This document shows positions 1 through 11,900 of a stretch of 64,000 bases of DNA, one piece after another. The notes below the pieces were generated by a model. It made no database searches, was not told where the DNA came from, and saw only the letters and a program-made list of their open reading frames with translations. Position 1 is the first letter of the stretch, and every line of letters starts with the position of its first letter. Source of the DNA: Acidobacteria bacterium AB60 (GTDB taxonomy: Bacteria > Acidobacteriota > Terriglobia > Terriglobales > Acidobacteriaceae); assembly GCA_008682415.1 (NCBI GenBank), contig VANK01000001.1, forward strand, positions 248,001 through 312,000, given 5' to 3'. Position numbers and translations under genes: made by a program.

Positions 1-890
1 TCCGCAGCGATCCTTTGCAGCGGCGCATCCGCGCTGGCTACAGTCGCGCCCTTGGCGTCGATGATCTTCCAACTGACCTTTGCGTTCGCAGCCACCCCCG
101 CATGATTCTCCACAATGGTCCCGAGTGCCAGCGTCGCAGAACTGCCGTTGAGCGTCGGCCGTATCCAGTTCTCCCATCGACCGAGGTGCACAGCGTCCGT
201 CTTGGTCAGCCACATGTGGCGATACACGCCGGCGCCCTCATAGAACCATCCGTCTCCGAAGCTCGCGTCGACCCGTAACACGATGTAGTTTTTGGCGCCG
301 TAGTTCAGGAAGTCGGACAGGTCAAAGCGGAAAGGTGCGTAGCCGTTGTTATTGCGGCCGATGAAACAGCCGTTCACGAAGACCAGCACGTCGCGAAAGG
401 CTCCATCGAACTCCACCCAGATGCGCCGCCCCAGGTCGCTGGCCGGAATATCGAAGGTTCGGCGGTACCACCCCACGCTCGTTTCCGGATATCTCCGGCC
501 AAGCGGCTTGTAGCCGTGCGACAGCTGTTCGTCGTCGTGCACGAACGGCAGTTCCACGGCCCAGTCGTGGGGCAGGTTGAGGGTTCGCCACTTCGAGTCG
601 TCGAAACCGGCTTTGGAGAACTTGAAATCACCGGTCTTGGCGAAGTCTCCCTGTCCGTATCCGAAGCCGAGATCCTTGGTCGAATCGCTGCCATTCCCGA
701 AGGTGAACTTCCAGCCGAAGTCGAACAAAAGTTGTTCGCGTGGAGCGACTGCGGGCAGGGCAGCAGCGGATCCTTGCGACGAGTCGGCCAGAGCCTTTGC
801 TGCGCGCGCCCAGGCAGAACGAGACACCAGGGAAGAAGCGCTCAGCGCCAATGCAGACGAGAGCAGATCGCGACGGGAGATATCAGCCAT
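1..890 (-). CDS. GH2 family glycoside hydrolase (beta-galactosidase-like), N-terminal part, cut by left edge
   Basis: Open frame from the ATG at 890 to the window edge (296 codons, no stop). The product starts with a twin-arginine leader (SRRDLL at residues 5-10, then a hydrophobic Ala/Leu/Ser stretch ending near AWARA), so export by Tat is likely. Residues about 50-230 match the GH2 sugar-binding jelly roll: LPHDWAVELP near 106-115, GWYRRTF at 140-146, FDGAFRDVLVFVNG at 161-174, NNGYAPFRFDLSDFL at 181-194 and the GAGVYR motif at 219-224. The catalytic barrel would lie beyond the edge, so substrate cannot be read; beta-galactosidase is the commonest activity with this layout. It fits the other secreted glycosidases of the window. 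Confidence 0.85.
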   Translation of the reverse strand, partial: MADISRRDLLSSALALSASSLVSRSAWARAAKALADSSQGSAAALPAVAPREQLLFDFGWKFTFGNGSDSTKDLGFGYGQGDFAKTGDFKFSKAGFDDSKWRTLNLPHDWAVELPFVHDDEQLSHGYKPLGRRYPETSVGWYRRTFDIPASDLGRRIWVEFDGAFRDVLVFVNGCFIGRNNNGYAPFRFDLSDFLNYGAKNYIVLRVDASFGDGWFYEGAGVYRHMWLTKTDAVHLGRWENWIRPTLNGSSATLALGTIVENHAGVAANAKVSWKIIDAKGATVASADAPLQRIAA

Positions 891-1116
891 AAAGCCTCCG
901 ACGGGCAGTCGTTGCCGATCGTTGATCGATCTTGAAAATGAGTGGAACAGGCGACTATAAACCACCCAGCCCCCGAAGTAAACGGTTTCATTCTCTGCCT
1001 TGAGCGGTTCTCGCGCTCCCCAATCTGATTGCGGTACTTGGGTTTTGCACGCGGGCATCACCCCTGAGGGAGGGGACCAGGTCACTGTGGTAAATTCAGA
1101 GAGTCAACCCCACCAT

Positions 1117-1206
1117 GGAGAGGTGGCCGAGTGGTTGAAGGCGCACGCTTGGAAAGCGTGTTTAGGGGAAACTCTAACGTGGGTTCGAATCCCACCCTCT
1201 CCGCCA
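1117..1206 (+). tRNA. tRNA-Ser (anticodon GGA)
   Basis: Acceptor stem GGAGAGG (1117-1123) pairs with CCTCTCC (1196-1202), followed by discriminator G and an encoded CCA (1204-1206). The anticodon stem CACGC/GCGTG encloses TTGGAAA, giving anticodon GGA at 1151-1153, which reads UCC and UCU. A long variable arm and a T arm with GGTTCGAATCC complete a class II tRNA. Length is 90 nt with CCA. Confidence 0.97.
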
Positions 1207-1245
1207 GCGCCCAAGCGCTAGCTCCCGTTACCTACTGAAAACACA

Positions 1246-1281
1246 AAGGCGGACCAACGCTCGTTGCCGCTGGTCCGCCTT
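1246..1281. terminator. Intrinsic terminator between tRNA-Ser and the Spy-like gene
   Basis: A perfect 11-bp stem, AAGGCGGACCA (1246-1256) with TGGTCCGCCTT (1271-1281), has a 14-nt loop. Read on the minus strand it is followed by TTTGTGTTTTC, so it suits the end of the 1303-1740 gene; on the plus strand the tail has TAGTTTT and could also stop tRNA transcription. Confidence 0.7.
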
Positions 1282-1302
1282 CGTAGTTTTCGTGCTGATG
1301 GG

Positions 1303-1740
1303 CTACTTGCTGCGAGCCGGAGCCGGCCGCTTGTTCGCCGCGGCGTCCGCGGCACGCTGGTCCGCGATCCTCTTCCGCACCACCTTCTGCTGCGCAGGGG
1401 TGAGAGCGCGGAACATCTCGCCATACTGAAGTCGTGTATATCCCTGGATCATCGCGTCTTTCTGATCCTGGTTGAGCGTGGTCGACTTCGCCACTGCAGC
1501 CTTCCGCGTCTCCGCGTCCTGGCGGATTTTAGCGATCTCGGTCTTCTGGTCATCACTGAGGTCCAGACCGGCAAAGTCCTCCTCGAGCGAGGCCGCCTTG
1601 GACGTGCCCTGGCTCGCCTGAATGGACGGCTGCATGGGACGGCTCTGGGCATTGTCTGCACGGACGGCACTGGTTGCCCCAATCAGCAGGAGCAGGGCGG
1701 CGGCTACGGGCAGACTCTGGGCGAAGCGATTCTTATTCAT
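1303..1740 (-). CDS. Small secreted helical protein, CpxP/Spy-like (LTxxQ)
   Basis: About 145 residues. A Sec signal peptide (MNKNRFAQSLPV then an Ala/Leu core, cleavage near VRA-DN) is followed by a charged helical body with two LTxxQ-type motifs, LSDDQK and LTPAQQ, about 50 residues apart. This spacing and composition recall Spy/CpxP periplasmic chaperone-like proteins, but no signature proves function. The start at 1740 is preferred over an upstream in-frame ATG at 1833 because it begins the signal peptide and has GGGGAAA just upstream. It is the last of three same-strand small secreted genes and ends at a strong terminator. Confidence 0.6.
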   Translation of the reverse strand: MNKNRFAQSLPVAAALLLLIGATSAVRADNAQSRPMQPSIQASQGTSKAASLEEDFAGLDLSDDQKTEIAKIRQDAETRKAAVAKSTTLNQDQKDAMIQGYTRLQYGEMFRALTPAQQKVVRKRIADQRAADAAANKRPAPARSK

Positions 1741-1842
1741 GGCTGCTTTTTCCCCAATGGATTCCTGAAGTAGTGAGTATAGGGTCCCCCTGGGCAAGCC
1801 TCTTTGCGGGCCGTCAATCGAGCGGCGAGGCAAGTCTTGTCG

Positions 1843-2367
1843 TTATTCGACCACCAGATCCCGCACATGGAAGTTCCCGATGGTCACGTCTACGTGATCG
1901 CCGGGCTTGATCTGCCGGCCGGGGTTGGAAAATCCCATCCAATACGTCTCCCCCGGAACGATATCGTGCGGCGCCTGCCGCAGCTGCCCCACTTTTTCCA
2001 TGGTGGGAATCACCAACTGGAGACCCTTGTCCTCGCTCTCCAGGTAGGGGGTGAACTTCTTGTCGCTGAGCACCTTCGCCTTTTGCGGATCAAGAACGCG
2101 GTAGCTGAACTTGATAATCAGCCCCGACTCGACCGCCTTCACCACAGGGGACTCGATCCCCCAGACCGCGTCGAGAACCGCGGCCTCCCGATTGGAAATG
2201 CGCACCGGCTGATTGCGGTACGGTGCAGGGGCCGATTTGGCAGCTTGTGCGGCGGCCGTCCCCGCGGATGGAGTCTGCGGTGATTGCCCCCGCCCCGCGC
2301 TCGCAAGCAGAGCGCCCGCCAATCCCACCACCAACAACTTGTTGTGAGCCACCATCCTGTAGCGCAT
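1843..2367 (-). CDS. Hypothetical exported protein
   Basis: 174 residues with an N-terminal signal (KLLVVGLAGALLASAGRG) and an Ala/Pro-rich linker to about residue 50. The remainder is a soluble domain with mixed strands and helices and no cysteines. I do not recognise the family. AGGAA lies just upstream of the ATG. It begins only 30 bp after the 2398-2724 gene, so the two are probably co-transcribed. Confidence 0.55.
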   Translation of the reverse strand: MRYRMVAHNKLLVVGLAGALLASAGRGQSPQTPSAGTAAAQAAKSAPAPYRNQPVRISNREAAVLDAVWGIESPVVKAVESGLIIKFSYRVLDPQKAKVLSDKKFTPYLESEDKGLQLVIPTMEKVGQLRQAPHDIVPGETYWMGFSNPGRQIKPGDHVDVTIGNFHVRDLVVE

Positions 2368-2397
2368 GCTATTCCTGCCTGTCTGATCCGGTTGTCT

Positions 2398-2724
2398 TTA
2401 CTTCTGCTCCAATGAAGCGGAGCAGGTCTTCGCAGCTTTTTCCTTGCTCATCTTGGCCAGCTCGGTCTTTTCCTGGTCGTATGCGTCTTTGTACTCCTCG
2501 GTTTTGCGAAGATCTGCTATCTGGTCTTCCGGCAGTGCTGCCGCCAGTTTCTTCTTGAGCTCGTCGAACTTCGCAGTGTTCTGGGGAGCGTTCTTGGCGC
2601 AGAAATCCAGCACACTCTCCATCTTTCCGAAAGCCTGCGTAGGAATCTGCAATTGCGCGCCACCAAGCTGCGGAACCAAAAGCGCGCCGACGAACAAGAG
2701 CGAGCGATAAACTCGGGCATTCAT
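2398..2724 (-). CDS. Small exported protein of unknown function
   Basis: 108 residues from the ATG at 2724, chosen because it starts a clear signal peptide (ARVYRSLLFVGALLVPQLGGA) and has an AGGTGAAG ribosome site; the longer in-frame ORF to 2895 runs into the terminator of the gene before it. The mature protein is helical and lysine-rich with two cysteines (in DFCAKNAP and KTCSAS), which could form one disulphide in the periplasm. First gene of a likely three-gene unit with 1843-2367 and 1303-1740. Confidence 0.6.
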   Translation of the reverse strand: MNARVYRSLLFVGALLVPQLGGAQLQIPTQAFGKMESVLDFCAKNAPQNTAKFDELKKKLAAALPEDQIADLRKTEEYKDAYDQEKTELAKMSKEKAAKTCSASLEQK

Positions 2725-2864
2725 TGCTGCTTCACCTCTTCGATAGGAACCTTCCGCATGTCCCAAGGGCATCCTATCCGGAACAGCGAGAAGTGGTTTT
2801 GTTCTGTTGCAAACACACCGGGTACGATTTAGCCCGGCCAAGATTCTGCGCATAAAACCGGCAA

Positions 2865-2895
2865 ATGCTGCTCGCGAGAATTCCGCGAGCAGCAT
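2865..2895 (-). terminator. Intrinsic terminator of the copper-oxidase operon
   Basis: ATGCTGCTCGCG (2865-2876) and CGCGAGCAGCAT (2884-2895) form a perfect 12-bp stem with a 7-nt loop, 22 bp past the stop codon of the giant gene. On the minus strand it is followed by TTTGCCGGTTTT, an interrupted T tract. Confidence 0.7.
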
Positions 2896-2916
2896 CTCCG
2901 GGCTTCAGTCTACCGG

Positions 2917-5900
2917 TTACTGAGCTACGCCACTAAGGACGCCGCTCTGCGTGCCGGCCGTGTCGGTGAAGGTGATCGCGCCCGCGTGAGTTCCAATCGA
3001 ACCGATGCGAGCGAAGGTGACCGTCACCGTGCAGGATGCGCCGGGCGCCAGGTTCGCCCCCGTGCAGTTGTCAGTGCTCTTGACGAAGCCCCAGATCAGG
3101 CCCGCGCCGCTGACTCCGACGTTGGTCACCGCCACGTTCGCTCCGCCCGTTGCTGCGGTGTTCGTGAAGGTGATGACTCCCGTATTGCTCAAGACTCCCG
3201 AAGCATCGGTGATCGTGAGCGGATTTGGCGTGACCGTTACGGTAGCGTTGGTTCCCACTGCCGAGCCAGTCAGAGTCACTGCTGTGGGTGTCACGGTTGC
3301 TCCCGTGTACGCCACCGTCAGCGTTCTGCTGTAGTTGATGCCCGACGAGGGTCCCGCAGCGAAGCGCACGTTGATGGTGCACGACGCGCCGACTGCCAGG
3401 TTCGCACCGCAGGTTCCACCGGCAGCGCCTGCAGGCCGCGAGAACTGCTGCGGTGTGCCGCCGCCGAAGGTGAAGGTGCCGCCAGCCAGCGGTGAATTGC
3501 CGGTGTTCGTCACGGTGAGGGCCATGGAATTGCTGGTCGTACCTGCCGGCCAGTTTCCGAAGGCAAGCGGGTTCGGGCTTACCGAAGCGAGGTGCGTCGG
3601 AGCCAGGCCGGTACCGTTGAGAGCCACCGGCGAGCCACTTACGGTGACGCCGGTTGCCGTAATCGCCGCCGTTCCCGTCGACGAGGTCACGCCTGTTCCC
3701 GGGCTGTACACCACGTTGATGGTGCACGTGCTCAGGGCATTCAACGTCCCCCCGCAGCTCCCCGCTCCGCCTTGGAAGGCGTTCGCGCGGGCAAACGGCG
3801 CCGATATCGCTACATTGATACCGGATGCCGCCGCACCGCCCGAGTTCCTGAGCGTCAGCGTTTGCGCTGTGCTGGTGGTTCCCTGCACAGTCGAGAAGGT
3901 CAGCGACGTCGGTGTAACCGCCAGCACCGGAACCTGCGGTACCTGGTACTGCACCGCGCCCGGATCGAACAGCGTGTTGTTGGTCGTCGGACGAGCATTG
4001 CCAAAGAAGTCCAGGTGCGGAACGAGGCTGAAGTTCGGCTCGCTCGTATTGGACGTGCTGATACCCGTCCTCAGGCTGTAGTTGCCCAGTTGCGGAGCCG
4101 CCGTGGGCGTTGCCGTTGCCGAGTTCGACAACGACAGCGGGCCCCAGCGCAGGTTGATCCAGTTGTTGCCTTCGTCAACCGTCGCCACCGGCGTCAGGCT
4201 GAAGATCGGGTTGGGAACCGTGGCGTCGGCGATACCGGGCGGCACATCCCATCCAGAACCTCCCGCGGTGGACTGCGCCTCAGGAGGAATGCGGGCGCCG
4301 TTGCAGTAGGAGCTCACGAACGCAGGCGTTGTCGCGCCGTTGTTCGTCAGGTTGCCGCTGGCGGCCGCGCTGGTGCCGTAGGTGCCGTTGCTGTACGGCG
4401 CCACGAAGTTGCTCGAGTCGAACAGCGAGTAGAGCGGCAGGAGCGAGAGGCCGGACTCGTGTCCCGCCACCGTCATGTCGCCGCGTACGCCAATGTCCCA
4501 GTAGCTCAATCCCCCTACGCACTGGCCGGTTGCGGTCTGGTTGGCCGCCGGCGTCGTGGTGAAGGCGTTGTACAGAGTGACCACATTCTGCTGGAACCCG
4601 TTGCTCAGGGCCCCTACACCGATGTAGTACGCGCTGTTGTCCCAGAAAATGTTGTTCAGCAGCAGCGGATAGGAGTACGTACGGCACGATCCGTTGCTGA
4701 CCGTTGCGTTCGAGAGACGGCCGCCCGTCGCAGTCAGCGAGTGATACGCCGGGCAGGTGATGCTGACCGGCAGGCTCGACTGCAGCGACGCGCTGTTTTC
4801 TACCGCAACAAGTCCGGCAGGCTGCGGGCACGACGTCGAATGATTGTTGGCCGTGCAGTTATACGCGCCGCTCGGGTCCGGGTTGCCCTGGTTGGGACCG
4901 GTCGAGGAAGTCGGCGGGCCCTGATCCGAGCTCGCCAGCGGAGCGCCGATCGTCGTGAACAGGATGCCGGCGGAGGCCGTCGTCGAGTTGAAGGCGATCG
5001 TGTTGTTGATGATGTTGGTGTTCAGCGCGTCGTACAGCGAGATACCGGCGCCGTCCCATCCAGCCACGTTGTTGGTGATGATGTTGTTGGTGATGCTGGG
5101 CGACCACCAGTTGTTGGGTGTCCTCGGGAACGCCGCGATGTCGCTGCCGTTCACGTTCTGGAGGCGCAGACCGCCGCCGCTGCCGGATTCGGCCGCGTTG
5201 CCCATGATCAGGTTGGCATTCACCTGCAGACCAGGCCCAATACCGTCGCTGGGCGAACGGATTGCAGCCGGATCGAGGCAGTCGATATCGATGGTTCCAC
5301 CGCAAACGGTGTCGACGTCGGGCGTGCCCATCAGCAACAGTCCACCGCCATTCGCGGGAATCGTCGGATTCAGGCTCTGGTTGAAGATGATCGTGTTGTT
5401 GGAGATGGTGCCGTTGTAGCTCACGCCCAGGTGACCCACACCGCCGCCATCACCGCTGGTCAGGTTGCCGCAGACCCAGTTGTAGTTGAACTTGTAGTAG
5501 TCCGAGCCGGTGCAGATGCTGATGCCGCCTGCGCCCGCCGGGGTCCCGGAGAAGAGTTCGTCACCGGTCGACGAGTTCAACGAGATGTTGTTGTTGTGAA
5601 TGTTGACGTTCAGGTTTTCGCACCACGGCTCAACCTGCCCGGCCGGAATATTGCGCGCTCCAAAGCCGTCTTCGCACGATCCCGGAGGCGAGTTGGTGGT
5701 GCTGCCCTGAAGGTTGGACGGGGCAAATTCGCCCTGGCCCAGGTTGATGCCGCCGGAGAGTGTGCCGGCGTTGCTGTAGATGTGGTTGTTGGCGATCTGC
5801 AGGTTGTGCGCCCAGCCGTGGACGTAGATGCCGCCACCGCCCTGGGAGCTCTGCGTGATGGCCACGCCGTCAATGCTCGACGGGTTGCACATGAAGTTGC

Positions 5901-8900
5901 TGGGGAACGGGTTGGTCGTCACCCGGTTGCTCGTGTGGCAGTTCCGGTTGTTGTCGCCCGTGCCCAGGCTGTAGGTGCCCGTGGAGCCCACCGTGCCGCT
6001 CAGGAGCGAGGTCCCGGTCGGGAAGGAGCCCAGCGTGCCGCCTGCTGAAGCTGCCGGCGTGTTCGGCGGTGTCGGGAAGTTGACGCCCTTGGCCAGAACC
6101 GTGATTCCGGCTCCCTCAAGCGCGCCCATCAGCGTCGGCTCCTGCAGCAGCTGTGCAAGGTTGCCGTTCTGCGAGGCATCCCATCCCACAATGGCTTCCA
6201 GAGGCAGCGGGTCGACCTGTGCGTTCTGGATGATGCCCTTGCTGGGGCTGTTGGCGCCGGTGTCGTAGGTCTCGTTGAAGCCGACCCAGTTGACGCCATT
6301 GGTGGATCCGCAGGTCAGTTGACCGGTCGGATCATACAGGTTGGTAGACGACAGAGGCGTTCCCTGAATGCTCAGGCCGAACAGGCAAGCCACCTTCTGG
6401 CGCCAGGGATCGAGTTTCCCGGCAGGGTGAGTGGTCGCGACGATGGTGCTGCTCGCCGAGCCCACGCCTTGCAGCCGGATTGGCTTCCACATGATCACCA
6501 TTTCCTGGTGAGCTGACTGCGTGATCGCCTGAGTGGGTGTGGCTGCGTGAAGCGCCGAGGTGCTGCAGCCCACCGCTGTGGGCGTCGCCCCGGTCGTGAC
6601 GCAGGTCGGATCGATGATCAGCATATCGCCGGGTTGCGCCGCGTCGATCGCCGCCTGGATGGAGGCAGAAGCCGCGACATGCGTCGGAGTCTTGCCGCCG
6701 ATGGTTACGGTGACCGTGTCAACCGACTGCAATCCAGTCGAGGTGGTGATCACCAGTTCGCCGCAGTATGCGGTCGAGCCGCCGTACTGTGCTTGCTGGG
6801 TCACCGCGCACTGCGGCACTCCGGTGTTCCCGCCAAGAGTGGTGGGTACAGAAACGGTGATCGACTGGTCGGCCCAGGCAGTCACAGTCGCCTGCACGCC
6901 GCCGATGGTGACCTTGCCGGTTGTGCCGCCAAAGCCATAGTGGCGCGAGATCATCTTCTGGTTGTAGGGAGCGGTGGTTGCCGAAGGCCCGATGTAGGCA
7001 TTGTTCGGAACCGACTGGTCTCCCAGCGCGGTGATCGTCAGGGTGTGGCCGGAACCAGTCGGCACCCAGGGTCCAACGCCCGCATCGCTGTCGACTTCCG
7101 CAATCGCGGGAGTCATCGGCGGATACGCGCAATCCACGTTGTTGTATCCCGCGCCCGCGAATGCCGAGGTCGGCACCACCGGGGTGTCGAGATACGCCGT
7201 GTTGCCGGGCATGAATGGCAGCTCATAGCAGAACTGGCTGTAGCCCGGGGTGAATGCAGGATCCGTGATCACCGTACCATTCGGCCCGGCAATCGGTCCC
7301 GGATCGTTCATGCAGAGAACCATCATGCTGGGCGAGTAACCCGTCGGGTTCGGCGGATTGACCTCCCAGGTGGAGTACGTCATGCCGTCATAAGCGCCCC
7401 AATGATCGGCGTAGACGCGGGAGATTTCGTTGCCTGCCCAATCCTTGACCGATACCGGCAGATCCGGCGGAGCGAACTTCTCTCCGAACTGTGGAGAGAA
7501 CGGATCGAACTCCGACGTGTAGTCGTCCGTGATCCCGCCCGTGAACTTGGCAGCGATGTGGGTTGACGTGTAGACGTAGAACTTCGCAATCGCACCCATT
7601 TGATCGCCAAGGGTGACTTCCTTGCGATCGCAGAGGCGACGGGTCGAGCCCGCGAACGGCGCAACCTGCTTCGACTGCGGGAACAGGCTGATGTAGTCGG
7701 GCACAATGCGCGCCTCGCCGACGCACGGCCACACCGGCTCAGGAATGAACCCGGGGACGATCCCGTTTTCGGGGCTCGCGCCAAGGCTCTGCGTCGGATT
7801 CTGCGCGTTGTTGGCGTTGTATCCCACACCCGGAGCCTGGTTCGATGCAGCAACCGAAGCCTGGTCGGGGATGATGAACACGTTGCCCAGTCCGCCGAAC
7901 TCCTGCGTTGCCGGGGCAATGAAGTTGTCGCCGATGAGGATGTTCTTGTCCTCTTCCTTCACCAGCTCATAGCCCGGAGGCAGAACCACTTCCACCACAT
8001 ACTTGCCCACCGGCAGCATGGGCGTGCCGTAGAACAGGTCGGTGTTGGGAACTGCAGTGTCAGGCGTGCAGATCGTGCAGTTGGTGCTCTTCGGCTTGCC
8101 GGTGGTCGGGTCGTACGCCGTGATGCTCGGGAACTTGTATATGCCGTCATACGGAGCCGGCTGGACCTGGTTCCAGTTGTGCATGCCGTCGTAGCACTTG
8201 AACTGCGAGTTGTTGGGAAGGGCCGTTGCACTCGCCCCGCCATGCTGGACGTTGTTGTAGAAGTCCAGATAGTTGGGCTGGTCGTAGATCGAGAAGAAGA
8301 ACAGGTCGGGCGTGACGCCGGTGCTTGCCGCCTGTCCAGGGCAGTTCATGTTGGGAACCAGCGTGACGTTGTCGGCGGCCAGGTGGAAGCCCTGCGCCCA
8401 GTCGTCCCAGCTGCTTGTGTACGTGAAGTCAACCAGCTTCAGCGTCGACGTCACTCCGTCGCTGGCGATGCCCTCCTGGTACAGATTGATCCGGACGTCG
8501 GGCACCAGGGGTTCCCACTGCGTCTGGACCAGCAATTGAGGATCGTCAAAAGGCCGCGTCGAGGCATAGACCACGTGGCCCTTGATGCCGCCGTTTTCCC
8601 CCGCCGCGTACGGCTCCTTGCCGAACTCGACGAAGCTGTTCTGGCCGGGGAAGCCCTGCCAGCCTTCCACGCCGCCCATCCAGGGGTTGTCAATACGGCC
8701 CGACGACAGGATCGTCGAGCAGCTCGTCGTTGCAGGTGTGGTTCCGGCCGCCGGCGTCGTTGTGCAGGCGCTCGGCGGATCGCTGGTGGCGGGGCCATTC
8801 TGAATCGACTTGCCGGTGCAATCCGCGTTCGCGCAATACACCGAGCCGGGGACGCGCAGAGCCGTCGGCAGCGAGATGGTTTCGGCGGTGTTGGCCAGGT

Positions 8901-11900
8901 TCTTGGCAATCATCGAGTTGCCGCACGGCGGATAGCCGGTGGTGCTATTTGTAGCACTCCCGCCAGACGTTCCCATCGTGCAGGTTCCATCCACCGGGCC
9001 GCCCACGTCATACACCACGTGCGTGCCCGTGTTCTTGTAGCGGGTCACATCGGTTTCCACCGTGTACCAGCTGAACAGCGGGAAGGTCTCGTTGAAGTTG
9101 GCGGTGCCGGTGAAGTCCGTCACCAACAGATTCTCCAGGCTGCCGTCGCGCAGGCGGACCGCAACGTTGGCGAACGAAACGCCGTCTTCGGTCGACTGCG
9201 AAACGCCGTCCTTGTTGTCGTCCATGAACGTGCGCGTGTAGAGGTTGGTCTCCCACTGCGTCGTTGCCACGTCGCCGATGTTTGTCGTGGTGGCCACGCC
9301 ATTGCTGTTCAGCGCCACCGGGGTCGACAGGCCGTCCACCAGCAGGTCGTTCCACTGGTCGAAGACCGTGAGCCGCCAGTCGCCGTCCGGAAGACCGGTC
9401 AGCGTAAAGGTGCCGTCGTTGTTGCACTTCGCGAACGCGAAGTCTTCGCCGTCAGGATCGCCAAAGCTCACGTAGCACTGGGTCCAGTAATACGTGTCGT
9501 GCGATCCGCTGCTGTACAGCCGCTCGTCCGGCGTACGGCTCAGGTGCTCGCCCGTCACGCGGCCGGTCAGCGTGTTCACGCAGTTCTTGATGCCCGAGAA
9601 GTTCGGGTCTGTGTTGTTGCAAACGTAGGGGTGACGGTCGTTGATGATCTTCGGGTTGGCGAAGCCGATCGTCACGTGATACGAAGCCGGCCCATACTCC
9701 TGGAAGTAGCCGGGCTCGCCCACGCGTACGAACGAGTCATGCGCCTTCTGGCCGTCCAGCGTGTTCGTCTGGAGCCACTCCTCACCGCGAGCGATGCGAT
9801 CCGCCCCCGGCGTTGCAATCACGCCCCAGCGTCCCGGCATCAGGTTCTTCACCAGCGCCTGGCCCGCCAGAGGCGACAAGGTGATTCCATCCGACTCGAA
9901 CTTCGGGCAAGTCACAATCATGCCCGTAATACCCGTAGCCGTCGGATCCGAGGTCAGCGTTGTCGGGCTTCCCGCCGTCGTCGCGCTCAACTCGTTGGTT
10001 CCCACCGGGCAGGCATCCAGACCATTGTTGGGGTCCTTCGTTCCCGCCAGGCTGTTGGTCAGCGGCTGGTTGAACATGTCATACGTCATCTGGCCGGTGA
10101 AGTCGCCATTGCCGCCCATCGCGTCCCAGAGGTGAATCTGGAAGCCGCCAAGGCCCGGCTCATTGGGCGAGATCACATCCACGCCGCCGCCGCCATCCTG
10201 CTCGCCGTTCAGCGGGAAGTCGTCTTCAAACACCATGATCGACAGCTCGCCCGGAGGCAGCGGCGTCGGCTGCGTAACCACCGTCACTGTCCCATAGGTC
10301 GCATTGCAGCTCGTCGCCGGAGGCGTCGGGGTGCACAGAATCGGAATCGGCGCGCCGCCCATCCCGTGACCGCAGGTCGCGCCATTGGCGTTTGCCGACC
10401 CCTGTTGGCAATCCGCTCCGCCAAAGCCCGCCACGAACGGATCCGAAGCGTCGCCCGGCAGAATCGAAACGTAGTAGCGCTTCGAAGGATCCAGCGCCAC
10501 CTGTCCCGGAAGAACCGTCGTCATACCCGCCTGCGTAGGATCAGGCCGGCACACGCCGTTGCTCACGTCGCAAACCACCGGGCTTCCCAGCACCGTCTGG
10601 CCCGCCTCGCAGCTCTTCGGCCCCGTGCAGCCTTGCGCCACAAACGGCATATGGCTGGTGTGGAAGTTGGTGCCCAGCGTCGGAACAATCCCGCTCGCGC
10701 CCCAGCTCGGGCACTTCGTCTTGTCCGGAGGATTCGTCGCGCACGCCGGGTTCACGTAGAAGGTGCGATCCTCCTCGATGATCCAGCGATAATCCGTGAT
10801 CTGCGTCGTCTTGTCCTGGCCATCCAGCACGTTGAGCGTCAGCCCGCTGCCCGCCGGGAACGACAGGTTCACCGTCGTATCCGTGCTGTGCAGCGTCTGC
10901 GAGTTCATCGCCTGGAAGGTGAACGAGTAGCTCCCCGCGCTCGGGGCCACCGCCGTGAATCCGCCATTCACATCCGGCAGAATCTTCAGCGTGCTTCCCT
11001 GCGGCAGCTTGATGGTGTTCACGTCCACCGTCAGTGGCAATCCATTCTTGTCCGAGCACGCTGCCAGAACACCAGGTGTCTTCGCGGCCAGATACGTGGC
11101 CATCGTCGAGTTCCAGGTGGACGACGCGCAGGTAATCGTGTCCGCGGCAAGCGTCGACGCACCCAGCGTCACCGTCGCCGTGACTCCGGACGAACATTGA
11201 CCCGCCGCCACCGTCCCGTTCGCGCAGTACGTGAACGTATCGGTGCTCGCCGTGCCCGTCGGTGTGTACGTGAACGTTCCGTTCCGGTTCAGCACCACCG
11301 TGCCGTTGGTCGGCGCCTGCAACAGCGCCACACCGTAGACGTTGATGTCGTTGGCGATCACGCCCTTGCCCGGGTCAGAGATCACCAGCGGCGGACAGGG
11401 AGCCGCCGTGCACACATTCGAGAGCCCGTTGTACGTGTCGTTGATAGCCTGCGCTGCCTTGAACGCCGGGTTCGACGGCAGCGTGCCGCCGTTGATCCCG
11501 ATGTACGCGATCATGCCGCCATCATGTCCCACCGCGTTGCTCGACAAGCTCAACTCGCGATCGAACACCGCCAGCGCATTGGGGTAGGTCGCAATCGTCC
11601 CCGTGCTCGAGGTCTGCTCGCCGTTGATCAGCACATCGAACGTCTTGCCCGCGGCCATGAAGACTTCGCTCTTGATCTTGGGCACGCCCGGCAGAACATT
11701 GCCGTCTTCGGCGATAACCTTGAAGCCGGTCACGAGGGGATTGGTGCCGCCCGTCGCTCCCGCCACCTGCGATCCCACGATCGACGGAACGTGCATCTTC
11801 AGCCCGGCGTTCACCAGGCGAACCAGCACTGTGCCGGTCGTCGATGCGGCCGGCGCAATGTTCGGCGTTACCGCCATCACGGAACCGATCGCGTTCGTCT